From positions 1-42,568 of the forward strand of contig JBJXGF010000117.1 of assembly GCA_046153015.1 (NCBI GenBank): 42,568 nt of DNA. Reading direction: 5' to 3'. The DNA comes from JBJXGF01 sp046153015. GTDB taxonomy: Bacteria; Actinomycetota; Acidimicrobiia; Acidimicrobiales; CAIXPF01. Below the pieces are notes generated by a model. That model was given only the letters and a program-made list of their open reading frames with translations. It ran no database searches and had not been told where the DNA came from. Shown piece after piece: positions 15,926 through 23,997 of this stretch (within the stretch, counting starts at the first letter, position 1; each line of letters opens with the position of its first letter). The position numbers and the translations under genes were made by a program.

Positions 15926-16490
15926 GCTGTGGAGTTCACCTGCCGCAGCCGTGCTGGCGTCGGGGCAGCCGCCTGGCGCAGCCTGCGCCCACGCCTTCGA
16001 TGAACCTGGCGGCATGCGCTCGTGGCGGAGCATCGCAACCTGGTCGTAAGGGCTTGCCCTGCGGCGCAGAGACGATCACCGTCGGACTGTAGCGCCGTGT
16101 GCAGTGGCCGCCACGGCGAGGACGAGGAATTGCCGAAGCACCCGGCGGGTTTCGTGGTTGAAGCCAAGCGGTGCTCGCACCGCAGCTCTCAACGAGCAGG
16201 ACACGCGCTGATCACGACACCGACACGGAGCTCGTCTTCGAGCCCTCAACCGGTGGTGAGGTGAGGTGACTGGGAGATTCAATCTTCGTCACCTGGCCCT
16301 GGCCGACGTCCTGGCGGCAGCATGGCACGGATCGACAAAACGGAGGACGACCTGAAGCAACGTGTCACACGAGCTCAGGGACGACACCGTCGTCGATCCG
16401 CCGCCTGCCGGCCCGTCGGGCCGTGTGGCGCTCCGCCCCCACATCCTGGCCGGTATGGCCAGCGCAAAGGCCGCGCCTGCGGCGTTCATT
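15926..16490. other. No supported gene
   Basis: Frames here are open by GC content only. I see no start with a ribosome site, no family motif and no clear repeat apart from the CCGCGTG array at the left edge. It separates the TVP38-like gene from the chemoreceptor remnant. Confidence 0.5.
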
Positions 16491-16499
16491 TGACGAGTA

Positions 16500-17165
16500 G
16501 TTGCGCAATCTCCCGTACTGTCACCGGTTGGTGGGTTGCCGGTCGGTGGATGTCCTCGGTGTGGCCCTCGATTTCGCCAGATGGGACGAGAGCCGGATGA
16601 GCCGTTCGCGGATCGCGGTGCTGGTTGAGCGCAGGTCCTCCAGCCGGATGATGACATCGGCGAGAACGGTCTGAGACGTCGACGCAGCATTGGCGCCTTT
16701 GCTGCGACAGGCTCTTCACTTCGGCGGCTACGACCGCGAAACCACGACCCGCCTCCCCGACGCGCGCTGCCTCGATCGTGGCGTTGAGTGCGAGCAGGTT
16801 GGTCTGCGAGGCCAGCGCGCTGATTGAACGTCACACCGCGCTGATCTGTTCGTTGAGCCGAGCACCGCTGCGACCGCGTCGAGCCGCGACGCGATCTCGT
16901 CTTGGCCTTCGGTGACAATGTGGTTGGCGGAGCGGCTGATGCTGAAGCCCTCATCGGCGCGTTGTGCGTTGGCGTCGGCTCGATCGGCCATCTGACGCAA
17001 GTGGGCGAGGACCTGTTTGGTGTTGGATTCGTCGTGCATCGTCTCGGCTCGTCGTTGTTGAGTATTGTGGATAGTTGTCGATTGGTCGCAGTGTTCGGCG
17101 ATGCTGCCGACGCTGGGGAACGGCCTGGATCGGTCGCCATTGCCGGTCGGGTTGCGTTCAGGCAT
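16500..17165 (-). pseudogene. Methyl-accepting chemotaxis-like signalling domain, decayed
   Basis: Pieces of an MCP hairpin tip can be read in different minus-strand frames: M-A-D-R-A-D-A-N-A-Q-R-A-D-E, then L-A-S-Q-T-N-L-L-A-L-N-A-T-I-E-A-A-R-V-G-E, G-R-G-F-A-V-V-A-A-E-V-K-S-L. The order is correct, but at least three frame changes are needed. No membrane or sensory domain is present. It is a remnant of a soluble chemoreceptor-like protein. Confidence 0.7.
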
Positions 17166-17305
17166 GGCGTCACCGTCCCGAAGTCCCGGGCGTGCCCGAT
17201 GCGGAAGCGTCGTCCGACGGGTCTGCGCCTCGGCGTGGCTGGTGGGGCCGCCGGCGCGCCCGCACTCAGACCGACGCGGCGGCAGCGGTGCTCGGCCCCT
17301 CGCCG

Positions 17306-17631
17306 GTGATCGAGATCGACGACCGGACCTTTCTGTCGGCGTGGGCCAGGTGACGATGGTCGACTTCTGGGCGCCGTGGCGAGGCCCGTGCCGAGCGTTT
17401 CACCCCCACTACGAGCGCCTGGCCCGCGACCACTCGTCCGCTGCGCTCACCTTCGGCCGCTGCAACGTCGATCAGAATTCCCGGACTGCAGCGATGCTCG
17501 GCATCCAGTCCATACTGACACTGGTCCTCTTCAACGCTCACGGAAACGAGGTCGACCGCGTCGTCGTCGTGCCCGACCGGGCCCGACTGGCGGAACTGCT
17601 CGAGATGGCCGTGCGCTCCGCCGCTCATTGA
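17306..17631 (+). pseudogene. Thioredoxin with R-G-P-C active site and one frameshift
   Basis: GTG 17306 starts V-I-E-I-D-D-R-T-F-L-S-A; one missing base near 17338-17342 moves the frame, after which V-T-M-V-D-F-W-A-P-W is followed by R-G-P-C-R-A-F-H-P. The first redox Cys of W-C-G-P-C is Arg, codon CGA at 17380-17382. The rest of the fold is normal (Q-S-I-L-T-L-V-L-F, G-N-E-V-D-R-V-V). CGA is one transition away from UGA, so in this selenoprotein-rich locus the ancestor may have had Sec here. The stop overlaps the end of the convergent peroxiredoxin-like gene. Confidence 0.75.
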
Positions 17632-18167
17632 TGGCGGAATGCGTCGATGAGCTGGTGGAGGTTAGGTCGGGAGTCGGGGGAACTCGGTCGGAATGCGGCG
17701 AGGAGCCTGCCGTGGTGGTCGAGGGCGAAGTCGCCGCCGAGTTGGCGGGTGTCCTGCGTGGGCCTGCTCAGCCGCCGTCCCTGCTTGAGAAGGCGGGCGT
17801 ACATGCGCAGCGTCCCCACCCCGTAGATGGCGCGTAACGAACCGCGGCCAAGGTTGAAACGCCGGTAGAGCTGGCGTGTCGGGTCCGAGAGCACCGGCCC
17901 GTGAATGTCGAGGTGGGCGCGGTAGGCGGCGAGGGCGTCGACGGGAGCGAAGGTGATGACGACGACTGCGGCGCCGTTCAAGCGATCGAGGTGGGCACAC
18001 ACGGTGCGCACGTGTTCTTGGCACGGTAGTCAAAGCAGGTGGCGGTGGAAGATGAGCAGCAGGGGCCGGCCCTGTTGCTCGCTCAGCCGCCAAGTTTGGC
18101 CGTGCTCGTCGAGCAACTCGAAGTCTTCGATCAGGTCGCCGACGTGTGGTTTGGGGCTTGCGTTCAC
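17625..18167 (-). CDS. Peroxiredoxin-like (AhpC/TSA) selenoprotein, Sec at about residue 46
   Basis: From GTG 18165-18167: V-G-D-L-I-E-D-F-E-L-L-D, G-Q-T-W-R-L-S-E, then P-L-L-L-I-F-H-R-H-L-L, UGA at 18030-18032, L-P-C-Q-E-H-V. In this AhpC/TSA subgroup the position after the L-x-F-x-R segment is Cys in a C-x-x-C pair, here U-L-P-C. Downstream the fold is intact: V-V-V-I-T-F-A-P, G-P-V-L-S-D-P-T-R-Q-L-Y-R-R-F, G-G-D-F-A-L-D. 180 aa. The start is uncertain because the frame runs back to the stop of the FAD reductase with no ATG and no clear ribosome site. A 5-bp stem ACACG/CGTGT with a 7-nt loop lies after the UGA. It is the second gene after the FAD reductase on the same strand. Confidence 0.8.
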
Positions 18168-18215
18168 TATCGGATCGAGGTCCTCGTGCGACGGGTCACC
18201 ATCTCGGTGGCGGCG

Positions 18216-19595
18216 TCACGCGACTGCTGGCCGGGCGACGAGGCCTAAGGAGAGGCCGAAGAATTGCAGGGCGGTTTGTTGGATGGCGGTGGCCCAGGTG
18301 GGGTAGGCGTGGGTGGTTTGGGCGAGGCGTCCGACGAGCATGTTGGTCTGCATGGCGAGGGCGGCTTCGTGGATGAGGTCGCCGCCGGTGGGGGCGACCA
18401 TGGTGGCGCCGACGAGGCGTCCGCCGCCGAGGTGGCCGATGCCGCGTCGGGGGGCCGCGATGAGGCGGATGAAGCCGCGTTCGGCACCGACCGCCACGGC
18501 GCGGTCGACGTGGGTGAGCGGGAGGTGAGCGACCTTGCTGCCAGGGTGGCGTTGGGCCGCCTCGGACTCGGTCAGTCCGACGCGTCCGACTTCGGGGCTG
18601 GTGAAGGTGGCCCAGGGCAGCACGCGGTCCTTGAACCGGAAGCCGCGCAGGCGGGCGGGTTTCCACAGCGCGTTGGTGGCGGCGATCCAGCCCATGCGGG
18701 CTGCGGCGTGGGTGAACTGGGCTCGGCCGACGACGTCACCTGCGGCCCAGATTCCCTTCATCGTGGTGGCCATGGTGTCGTCCACCACGATGGCGCCGCG
18801 CTGATCGATCTCGACGCCGATGTCCTCCAGACCGAAGCCCCCGCCGGAGGGTGCTCGGCCGATGGCGGCGAGCACGTGGGTGGCGGTGACGGGCTCGCCG
18901 GTCTCGGTGTGGACCGTAGCCCGTCCGTCGGCGAGCCGCTCGACCTTGACGACCTTGCTGCTGGTGCGGATGGTGACGCCGTCGGCGATGAGCGCTTCGG
19001 TGATGACCGTGGAGGCTTCGGGTTCCTCTCGGTTCAGGATCCGTTCGACCGCTTCGATGAGGGTGACCGTAACGCCGAGCCGGGCGAAGGCCTGGGCCAT
19101 CTCGCAGCCGATGGGTCCGCCGCCGAGGATGGCGAGCGACAGGGGAGCGTCGGGCAGCTCGAAGAGGGTTTCGTTGGTGAGCGGGCCGAGTTCGCGCAGG
19201 CCGGGGATGGGCGGGACGACGGCGGTGGCGCCGGTGGCGACGACGAAACGGCGGGAGCGAACCGAGCGGCCGTCGATGTCGATGGTGTGAGGGTCGGTGA
19301 AGCGGGCGTAACCGTCGATGACGTCAATGCCGGCGGCGGCGAGGGCGGCGGCGTCTTCGGTGGCGGCGATGCGGGCCACCGCAGAACGCACCGCGCTCAT
19401 CGCTTCAGCGAAGGACGCGCCCCTCGCCGCGGCGGCCAACAACGCTTTGGACGGGACACAACCGGTGAAGGTGCAGTCACCGCCGACCGGCCCGCGCTGG
19501 ACGATCACCGTCGACGCGCCCCGCCGGCGGGCCTCCCGGGCTGCGACGAGTCCCGCGGCCCCACCACCCACCACCACCAGGTCGTAGTTCCTCAT
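18216..19595 (-). CDS. FAD-dependent pyridine nucleotide-disulfide oxidoreductase (mercuric reductase/lipoamide dehydrogenase-like)
   Basis: 459 aa. N-terminal FAD site D-L-V-V-V-G-G-G-A-A-G, then redox pair G-D-C-T-F-T-G-C-V-P-S-K (C-x4-C). NAD(P) fold at A-I-L-G-G-G-P-I-G-C-E-M-A, the second FAD motif in G-I-W-A-A-G-D-V-V-G, and the dimerisation domain from T-F-T-S-P-E-V-G-R-V-G-L-T. The end L-A-R-P-A-V-A lacks the vicinal Cys pair of true MerA, so it is not a proven mercuric reductase; a thioredoxin- or mycothione-type role is equally likely. Next gene downstream is the Sec peroxiredoxin-like protein, a plausible acceptor. An ECF-type promoter lies 67 bases upstream. Confidence 0.9.
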   Translation of the reverse strand: MRNYDLVVVGGGAAGLVAAREARRRGASTVIVQRGPVGGDCTFTGCVPSKALLAAAARGASFAEAMSAVRSAVARIAATEDAAALAAAGIDVIDGYARFTDPHTIDIDGRSVRSRRFVVATGATAVVPPIPGLRELGPLTNETLFELPDAPLSLAILGGGPIGCEMAQAFARLGVTVTLIEAVERILNREEPEASTVITEALIADGVTIRTSSKVVKVERLADGRATVHTETGEPVTATHVLAAIGRAPSGGGFGLEDIGVEIDQRGAIVVDDTMATTMKGIWAAGDVVGRAQFTHAAARMGWIAATNALWKPARLRGFRFKDRVLPWATFTSPEVGRVGLTESEAAQRHPGSKVAHLPLTHVDRAVAVGAERGFIRLIAAPRRGIGHLGGGRLVGATMVAPTGGDLIHEAALAMQTNMLVGRLAQTTHAYPTWATAIQQTALQFFGLSLGLVARPAVA

Positions 19596-19661
19596 GATTC
19601 GGTTGCCTTCCTGTCCGGGAGTGGCGCCGCTCGGACGCAGGCGATTCGGTGCCAGCTTTGG

Positions 19662-19687
19662 AACCCGCTGGGCGGGGGCCGCATTCC
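19662..19687 (-). promoter_or_regulatory. ECF-type promoter GGAAT-N18-GTT before the FAD reductase
   Basis: Minus strand GGAAT at 19683-19687, 18 bases, GTT at 19662-19664, with CGG before it. The ATG of the reductase is 67 bases downstream, about the same spacing as for the glutaredoxin operon. Confidence 0.75.
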
Positions 19688-19700
19688 CGGCCGAGGGCGC

Positions 19701-19966
19701 TCAACGAGGGCCGAAGATGCGGCCCTCGATCGCGCCGACGTTCCCGCCGCTCGATGTCTGTACGTCGAAGCGGAACACCCTGCCGGTGGCCGTCATGGGG
19801 GCGACGTCGGAGCGGGCAGGGGTTGCGGCCTCGAAGGGGCCAAGGGACGCAGCACCATCGACGGCCACGGTGTACCGCTCGGTGACGGCCGCACCGTCGA
19901 GATAGGGTACCGGGGCGCCTGCGACCGCCATGGTGATCGTCACGGTCTGGCCCACGGGTAGGTCGC
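19701..19966 (-). pseudogene. C-terminal fragment of an unknown, probably exported protein
   Basis: A minus-strand frame ending at 19701 reads V-G-Q-T-V-T-I-T-M-A-V-A-G, T-E-R-Y-T-V-A-V-D-G, F-R-F-D-V-Q-T-S-S-G-G, G-R-I-F-G-P-R. The beta-strand rhythm suggests an Ig-like extracytoplasmic domain. Its upstream side joins a GH15 fragment on the opposite strand near 19966, so the gene's 5' part is lost. Family not recognised. Confidence 0.4.
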
Positions 19967-19970
19967 CGCG

Positions 19971-20429
19971 TGGCGCTCGGAAGCCGGTCGCATCACGGCC
20001 GCCATCCTGACCGACGGCTGGAGCGAGTCCGCCGGGGCCTTCGGACAGTCGTTCGGGTCCGACGCACTGGACGCCTCCGCCCTGATGGTGCCGATCGTCG
20101 GGCTGTTGCCGGCGAGCGATCGACGGGTGGCGTCCACCGTCGACGCCATTGCTGAGCGCCTGACCGACGAGCGCGGGTTCGTGTACCGCTACTGCGGTGA
20201 GGACGGCCTGTCCAGCGAGGAGGGCACGTTCACCATGTGCACCATTGGTTGGCCCAGTGCCGTGCGATGATGGGGCAGCTGGGTGCGGGCCCGCGAGGCC
20301 TTCGACAAGGCGTTGGGGTGTGCCAACGACGGCGGGGTCTTCTCTGAGGAGGTCGACCCGGCCGATGGGACGCTGCTCGGGAACTTCCCCCAGGCGTTCA
20401 CCCACATCGGTTTGATCGACGCCGTCTGA
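19971..20429 (+). pseudogene. GH15 glycosidase C-terminal fragment, frameshifted
   Basis: Reads R-I-T-A-A-I-L-T-D-G-W, F-G-Q-S-F-G, L-D-A-S-A-L-M-V-P-I-V-G, then F-V-Y-R-Y and E-E-G-T-F-T-M-C-T, the C-terminal region of GH15 with the second catalytic Glu in the E-E-G-T-F motif. Two to three frame changes follow (near 20246 and 20280) before E-A-F-D-K-A-L-G, F-S-E-E-V-D-P, L-G-N-F-P-Q-A-F-T-H. It covers the part missing from the GH15 gene at 6042-7558, overlapping it by about 30 residues with sequence differences, so it comes from a second GH15 gene. Confidence 0.8.
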
Positions 20430-20526
20430 GCGATTGCGCAGGCGGAGGCCGCTGCAGCCCCATGAGTACGGTCGCGATCATGTCACCGAGCGGGGTGTCC
20501 CGCTCCTGGAGAGAGGGAACCCGAGA

Positions 20527-21181
20527 ATGCCGATGATGCTTGATGCGCTGCCCGAATCGTTTGCCCGCACCCTCGACACGTTGCAGGCGACCGCCGCTCA
20601 TGTGCTGGCCCGCGCTCGACACCGGGTGGTTTCGGTACTCCGACGTTCGGATCATCTGTCGAACGGCTCCGGGTCTCCGGGACGCGGCTCGTGCGCGAGG
20701 TCGCCGGCGCGGACGGCGCCTCGACGACGGGCACGGCGATTGACGGGGTGACGCTGTCCGAGTTGGCCCGCTTCGCTGGTGTCAACCTGAGCACTTCGTT
20801 CAGCGTCGGGCGCGGTCGATACGGCATCGGCCGAGTCGATCGGCGACTGGTTCGCGTTCGTTGCCGGTGTCCTCGACGACGTTGCCGCGACTCGGCCGAA
20901 GGCCAATCCCACCGTCGCGCAGCTGTGGCCGGAGCATTTCGATCTCGCGGCGACCTCGGAGGTGCGGGTCAACATCGGCGGCTCGCCGTGTGATGGCTAC
21001 TCGCTGTCGCCGTGCCTGTATGAAGGGCCGTGGACGGCGGATCGTCCTGGTGGCGCGACGTATTGGAAACGCGCGGTTCGGCGCGGTGCTGCGGTATGAG
21101 GCGCTGGCGGGCCGGGGTGACGCCCGCCTCCGTGCCGCTGAGCTCATCGCAACCGGCCTGTGGGCGCTCGGCGCTGCGTGA
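20527..21181 (+). pseudogene. Conserved-looking hypothetical protein with at least three frameshifts
   Basis: ATG 20527 begins P-M-M-L-D-A-L-P-E-S-F-A-R-T-L. Changing frame near 20630 gives F-G-S-S-V-E-R-L-R-V-S-G-T-R-L-V-R-E-V; again near 20810 gives S-I-G-D-W-F-A-F-V-A-G-V-L-D-D-V and L-W-P-E-H-F-D-L-A; and near 21065, where one A of AAA is extra, N-A-R-F-G-A-V-L-R-Y-E-A-L ending at TGA 21179-21181. The G-S-P-C-D-G-Y-S-L-S-P-C-L-Y segment looks conserved. About 215 aa if repaired. Family unknown to me. Because the shifts are single bases, it may be intact in the organism. Confidence 0.55.
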
Positions 21182-21299
21182 GCGTGACGTACCGATTGGT
21201 ATGTTGTCGTGCCGGTCGCACTGAGATCGGCGGCCGTGGGGCCGGGGCGTTGCGAGGGTGCAAGACTGCCACCCCGGGTTCACGTTCGAAAGGCTCGCC

Positions 21300-21890
21300 A
21301 TGGCACCGCTCGTATCACCGCTCGTTTCGAACGACGACCCCGAGCTCGCAGCGCTGCTCGAATCGATGGCGCAGACCGGCGGGTACGTTCCCAACAGCGT
21401 GCGCACCATGGCTCGACGCCCGGGGCTCCCGGCGGCCTTCGCGCAGCTTGCTCGGGTCGTGCTCGGTCCCGGTCACATCGACCGCGAACTCAAGTCGCTC
21501 ATAGCGCTCGTGGCGAGCGTCGCGGCTGGCTGTCGCTACTGCCAAGCCCACACGTCAACGTCAGCGACACGGGCGGGCGGGGACAACGCTCGGGTGCAGG
21601 CGGCGTGGCAGTTCGAGACGTCTCCTGCGTTCAGCGAGGCGGAACGGGTGTTGCTGCGGCTGGCTCGCGACGCGGCGAACGTCCCCAATCTGATAGATGA
21701 CCGCCATCGCGCCGAGTTGGCCGTGCACCACGACGAGGTCGTGATCGCCGAGGCCGTCGCCGTCATTGCGTTGTTCGGGTTTCTCAATCGCTGGAATGAC
21801 ACGATGGGCACCACCCTCGAGGACATGCCGGCGTCAGCAGCGCAGGTATCGATCGCGTCGCTTGGCTGGAACGCCGGCAAGCACGCCTGA
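21300..21890 (+). CDS. Carboxymuconolactone decarboxylase/AhpD-family peroxidase-like protein, 196 aa
   Basis: ATG 21300, with GAAAGG a few bases upstream. Motif around residues 78-85: A-A-G-C-R-Y-C-Q-A-H-T, giving C-x-x-C-x-x-x-H, the peroxidase site of the family, with both cysteines encoded by normal codons. Flanking helices include I-D-R-E-L-K-S-L-I-A-L-V-A-S-V-A and F-S-E-A-E-R-V-L-L-R-L-A-R-D-A-A. It is a useful internal control for the AhpD-like selenoprotein at 12416-13519. Acts on small peroxides or thiols in the cytoplasm by family inference; the substrate is unknown. Confidence 0.9.
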   Translation: MAPLVSPLVSNDDPELAALLESMAQTGGYVPNSVRTMARRPGLPAAFAQLARVVLGPGHIDRELKSLIALVASVAAGCRYCQAHTSTSATRAGGDNARVQAAWQFETSPAFSEAERVLLRLARDAANVPNLIDDRHRAELAVHHDEVVIAEAVAVIALFGFLNRWNDTMGTTLEDMPASAAQVSIASLGWNAGKHA

Positions 21891-21899
21891 GGAGGCGGA

Positions 21900-21915
21900 G
21901 GCGGCCGGGGCCGCC
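21900..21915 (+). terminator. GC hairpin right after the AhpD-family gene
   Basis: GGCGGCC, GG, GGCCGCC: a perfect 7-bp stem with a 2-nt centre (the loop opens a pair or two), starting 10 bases after the stop codon. No U-tract. Possible terminator, also close to the next gene's promoter. Confidence 0.45.
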
Positions 21916-21928
21916 CGTCGGCTCGGCG

Positions 21929-21955
21929 GGAATGTTGCCCGGGGCTCGTGGGGTT
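21929..21955 (+). promoter_or_regulatory. ECF-type promoter GGAAT-N19-GTT before the zinc-finger protein
   Basis: GGAAT 21929-21933, 19 bases, GTT 21953-21955. The GTG start at 21964 is only 8 bases past the GTT, so the mRNA would be leaderless. Confidence 0.6.
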
Positions 21956-21963
21956 CCGTTGCG

Positions 21964-22161
21964 GTGCGGCATATCGATCACATCGTGACCCGGCGGCTGC
22001 TCGACGCGTATGCCGATGAGGAACTCGACGCCGAACGTCGTATGAGGGTCGTCGCGCACCTCGACGGCTGTGGGCACTGCCGTCACGAGCTGGAGATAAT
22101 CGAGAGGCTCAAGGCGCATCTCGCTTGGCGGCGCGTCTCCGGCTGGCACGGTCCTTCCTGA
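21964..22161 (+). CDS. Zinc-finger anti-sigma-like protein, 65 aa
   Basis: GTG 21964. The peptide has L-L-D-A-Y-A-D-E-E-L-D near the N-terminus and V-V-A-H-L-D-G-C-G-H-C-R-H-E-L, i.e. H-x3-C-x2-C, the zinc anti-sigma (ZAS) motif. It lacks a membrane helix, so it resembles RsrA-type soluble thiol-sensing anti-sigma factors. There is no sigma gene beside it; the only one in the window is at 27421-27945, which has its own anti-sigma. It may therefore cross-regulate or act on a distant sigma. Confidence 0.7.
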   Translation: MRHIDHIVTRRLLDAYADEELDAERRMRVVAHLDGCGHCRHELEIIERLKAHLAWRRVSGWHGPS

Positions 22162-22225
22162 GCTGGACGCGTCGGGTTGCGCCCGCGGCCCTTCGGGTTC
22201 GGCTCGTGTGCTGACTGCACGGCCG

Positions 22226-23797
22226 TCACCTGGTGAGGCCGCCGTAGGCGACTCCGGCGAGGTGGGCCAGGTCGCGGTCGAAGGTCGTGAGGTCGTCGAT
22301 GCTGAACTGATCGAGGCGGTCGTGGCCGCAGGCGCGGGAGCGGGACGTTCATCAGCTCCTTGCTGGCGGAGAGGTAGTTGGCCAGTCGCTGGGCGGCGTC
22401 CTGCACGATCAGGCGCGCCCGGAGGTCGGGCCGTTGGGTGGCGATGCCCACGGGGCAGGCGTTGGATGCGCAGGCGCGCATCCCGAGACAGCCGATTGCT
22501 TGCAGCGCGCTGTTGGCGATGGCGATGCAGTCCGCGCCGAGGGCGAGCGCCTTGACGAAGTCGGTGTGGGTGCGCAGGCCTCCGGTGATGACGAGGGTGA
22601 CGTCGCGGCGATCGCGCCGGTCGAGGTGCTGTCGGGCACGGGCGAGCGCGGGGATGGTCGGCACGGAGATGTGGTCTCGGAACAACGCTGGGGCGGCGCC
22701 GGTACCACCGCCGTGGCCGTCGAGGATGATGTAGTCAACGCCGATGTTCAGCACAGCGTGGATGTCGTCCTCGATGTGCTGGGCGGACAGCTTGGCCCCG
22801 ATGGGGATGCCGCCCGAGCGTTCGCGGACTTCAACGGCGAAACGTCGGAAATCTGAGAGCTCGACGAGGTCCACGAACGTTGCCGGTGACACGGCGTTGG
22901 TGTGCTCGGGCAGTCCGCGTACTTCGCGATGCGGCCGGTGACCTTGTGGCCGGGGAGATGTCCGCCGGTGCCGGTCTTGGCTCCTTGCCCGAACTTGAAG
23001 TGGAAGCCCTGCACGACTTCGGGGATCGTCCAACGCCATCCGAATTGTGCCGAGGCGAGCTCGTAGAGGTAGCGGGTGTTGTTGGCCTGCTCTTCGGGCA
23101 GCATGCCACCCTCGCCGGAACAGATCGCGGTTCCGGCGAGCTCGGCGCCTGCGGCCAACGCGGTCTTCGCTTTTTCCGAGAGCGACCCGAAGCTCATGTC
23201 CAACACGCAGATCGGCATGGACAGGGCGACGGGTCGTTGGGCGTTGGGGCCGAGCGTGACGGTGGAGGTCACGGGTTGCTCGTCGAGCAGGGGTCTGCGG
23301 GCGAGTTGGGCGATGACCAGCTGGATGTCGTCCCAGTTGGGTAACTCCTGACGTGGAACCCCCATCGAGACAACCGGGCCGTGCTGACCGTAGGCGCGCA
23401 AGCCCTCTCCCGCGAGGCGACCGATCAGCGCGACGTGGGGCTCGTCGGGGGTGCCGTGCGGGTCCTGGAACGCGCCCTGGTAGGCGCTGCGGTCGTAGGG
23501 CTGGGGGTGTTTGCACTCCCATGCCCGGATTTCGGCGCGGTCGACGACCACGTCGTCGCCGTCGGCCCAGCCCCCGAAGCGGTGCAGACGTTCGAGGTTG
23601 TCGTAGGCGGACACGCCGGTGTCGTAGCGGTCGTCCCGGCCGTGCAGGCTGCAGACCAGGTTCTCACCGTTGACATGGCAGTCGGCGAGCAGCGCCCCGC
23701 GGTGTAGGCACCGGCCGCAGAGCACGGAGAGCTGGTCGTCACAGCGCAAAAACCAGCTCGACCCCGCTGAGGAGCGCACGGTGCGGCTGACGATCAA
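22226..23797 (-). CDS. Rieske plus FMN-binding glutamate-synthase-like enzyme, two frameshifts
   Basis: Start uncertain (TTG 23797 or GTG 23779). N-terminal Rieske [2Fe-2S] domain: C-G-R-C-L-H-R-G and, 16 residues on, C-S-L-H-G, i.e. C-x-H...C-x2-H. Then the GltS FMN domain: M-P-I-C-V-L-D-M-S-F-G-S-L-S, G-E-G-G-M-L-P-E, F-G-Q-G-A-K-T-G-T-G-G-H-L-P, and after a lost G near 22925, I-L-D-G-H-G-G-G-T-G-A-A, V-I-T-G-G-L-R-T, R-A-C-A-S-N-A-C-P-V-G-I-A-T-Q. A second shift near 22340 precedes the tail D-Q-F-S-I-D-D-L. The Cys cluster binds the 3Fe-4S centre. No glutaminase domain, so it is an archaeal-type/alternative GltS-like oxidoreductase of uncertain substrate. Confidence 0.85.
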
Positions 23798-23949
23798 CCA
23801 TCGCCGACCATTGCGAACGCCCGGACTTCGGGGGACAGACCGATTTCGAGCGCGGCGAGCGGTTCCCGGGCCAGGAGGGGCGCGAGCACGTCGGTGACGT
23901 CTCGTCCGTTGCGGTAGCCCCACCACATGGCGCTCGAGGCGACGAGCAC
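23793..23949 (-). CDS. Possible small protein, about 51 aa
   Basis: A frame following directly on the membrane-protein stop and ending at 23793, with GTG 23947-23949 as a start option. It reads S-A-M-W-W-G-Y-R-N-G-R-D-V-T-D-V-L-A-P-L-L. The amino-acid pattern looks coding, but no family is recognised and no ribosome site is clear. It overlaps the likely start of the Rieske/GltS gene. Confidence 0.3.
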
Positions 23950-23997
23950 CCCGAGGTTGTCCCTCGCTAGGATGGCCCAGCTGAGCGGGGATCCGGG

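Noticed and set aside
17346..17360. UGA after the first thioredoxin segment as a Sec codon
   Set aside because: The thioredoxin continues in the other frame; the UGA arises from a one-base frameshift, not at a redox position.
18216..18218. UGA joining the FAD reductase and peroxiredoxin-like frames as another Sec codon
   Set aside because: Both proteins have normal family ends and beginnings around it; no Cys is expected here, so it is a true stop.
18264..19961. 565-aa plus-strand open frame
   Set aside because: Exact antisense shadow of the FAD reductase; Gly/Asp-rich without a fold motif.
21241..21299. ECF promoter before the AhpD-family gene at 21300
   Set aside because: A GTT is present at a suitable place but the sequence 17-19 bases upstream does not resemble GGAAT.
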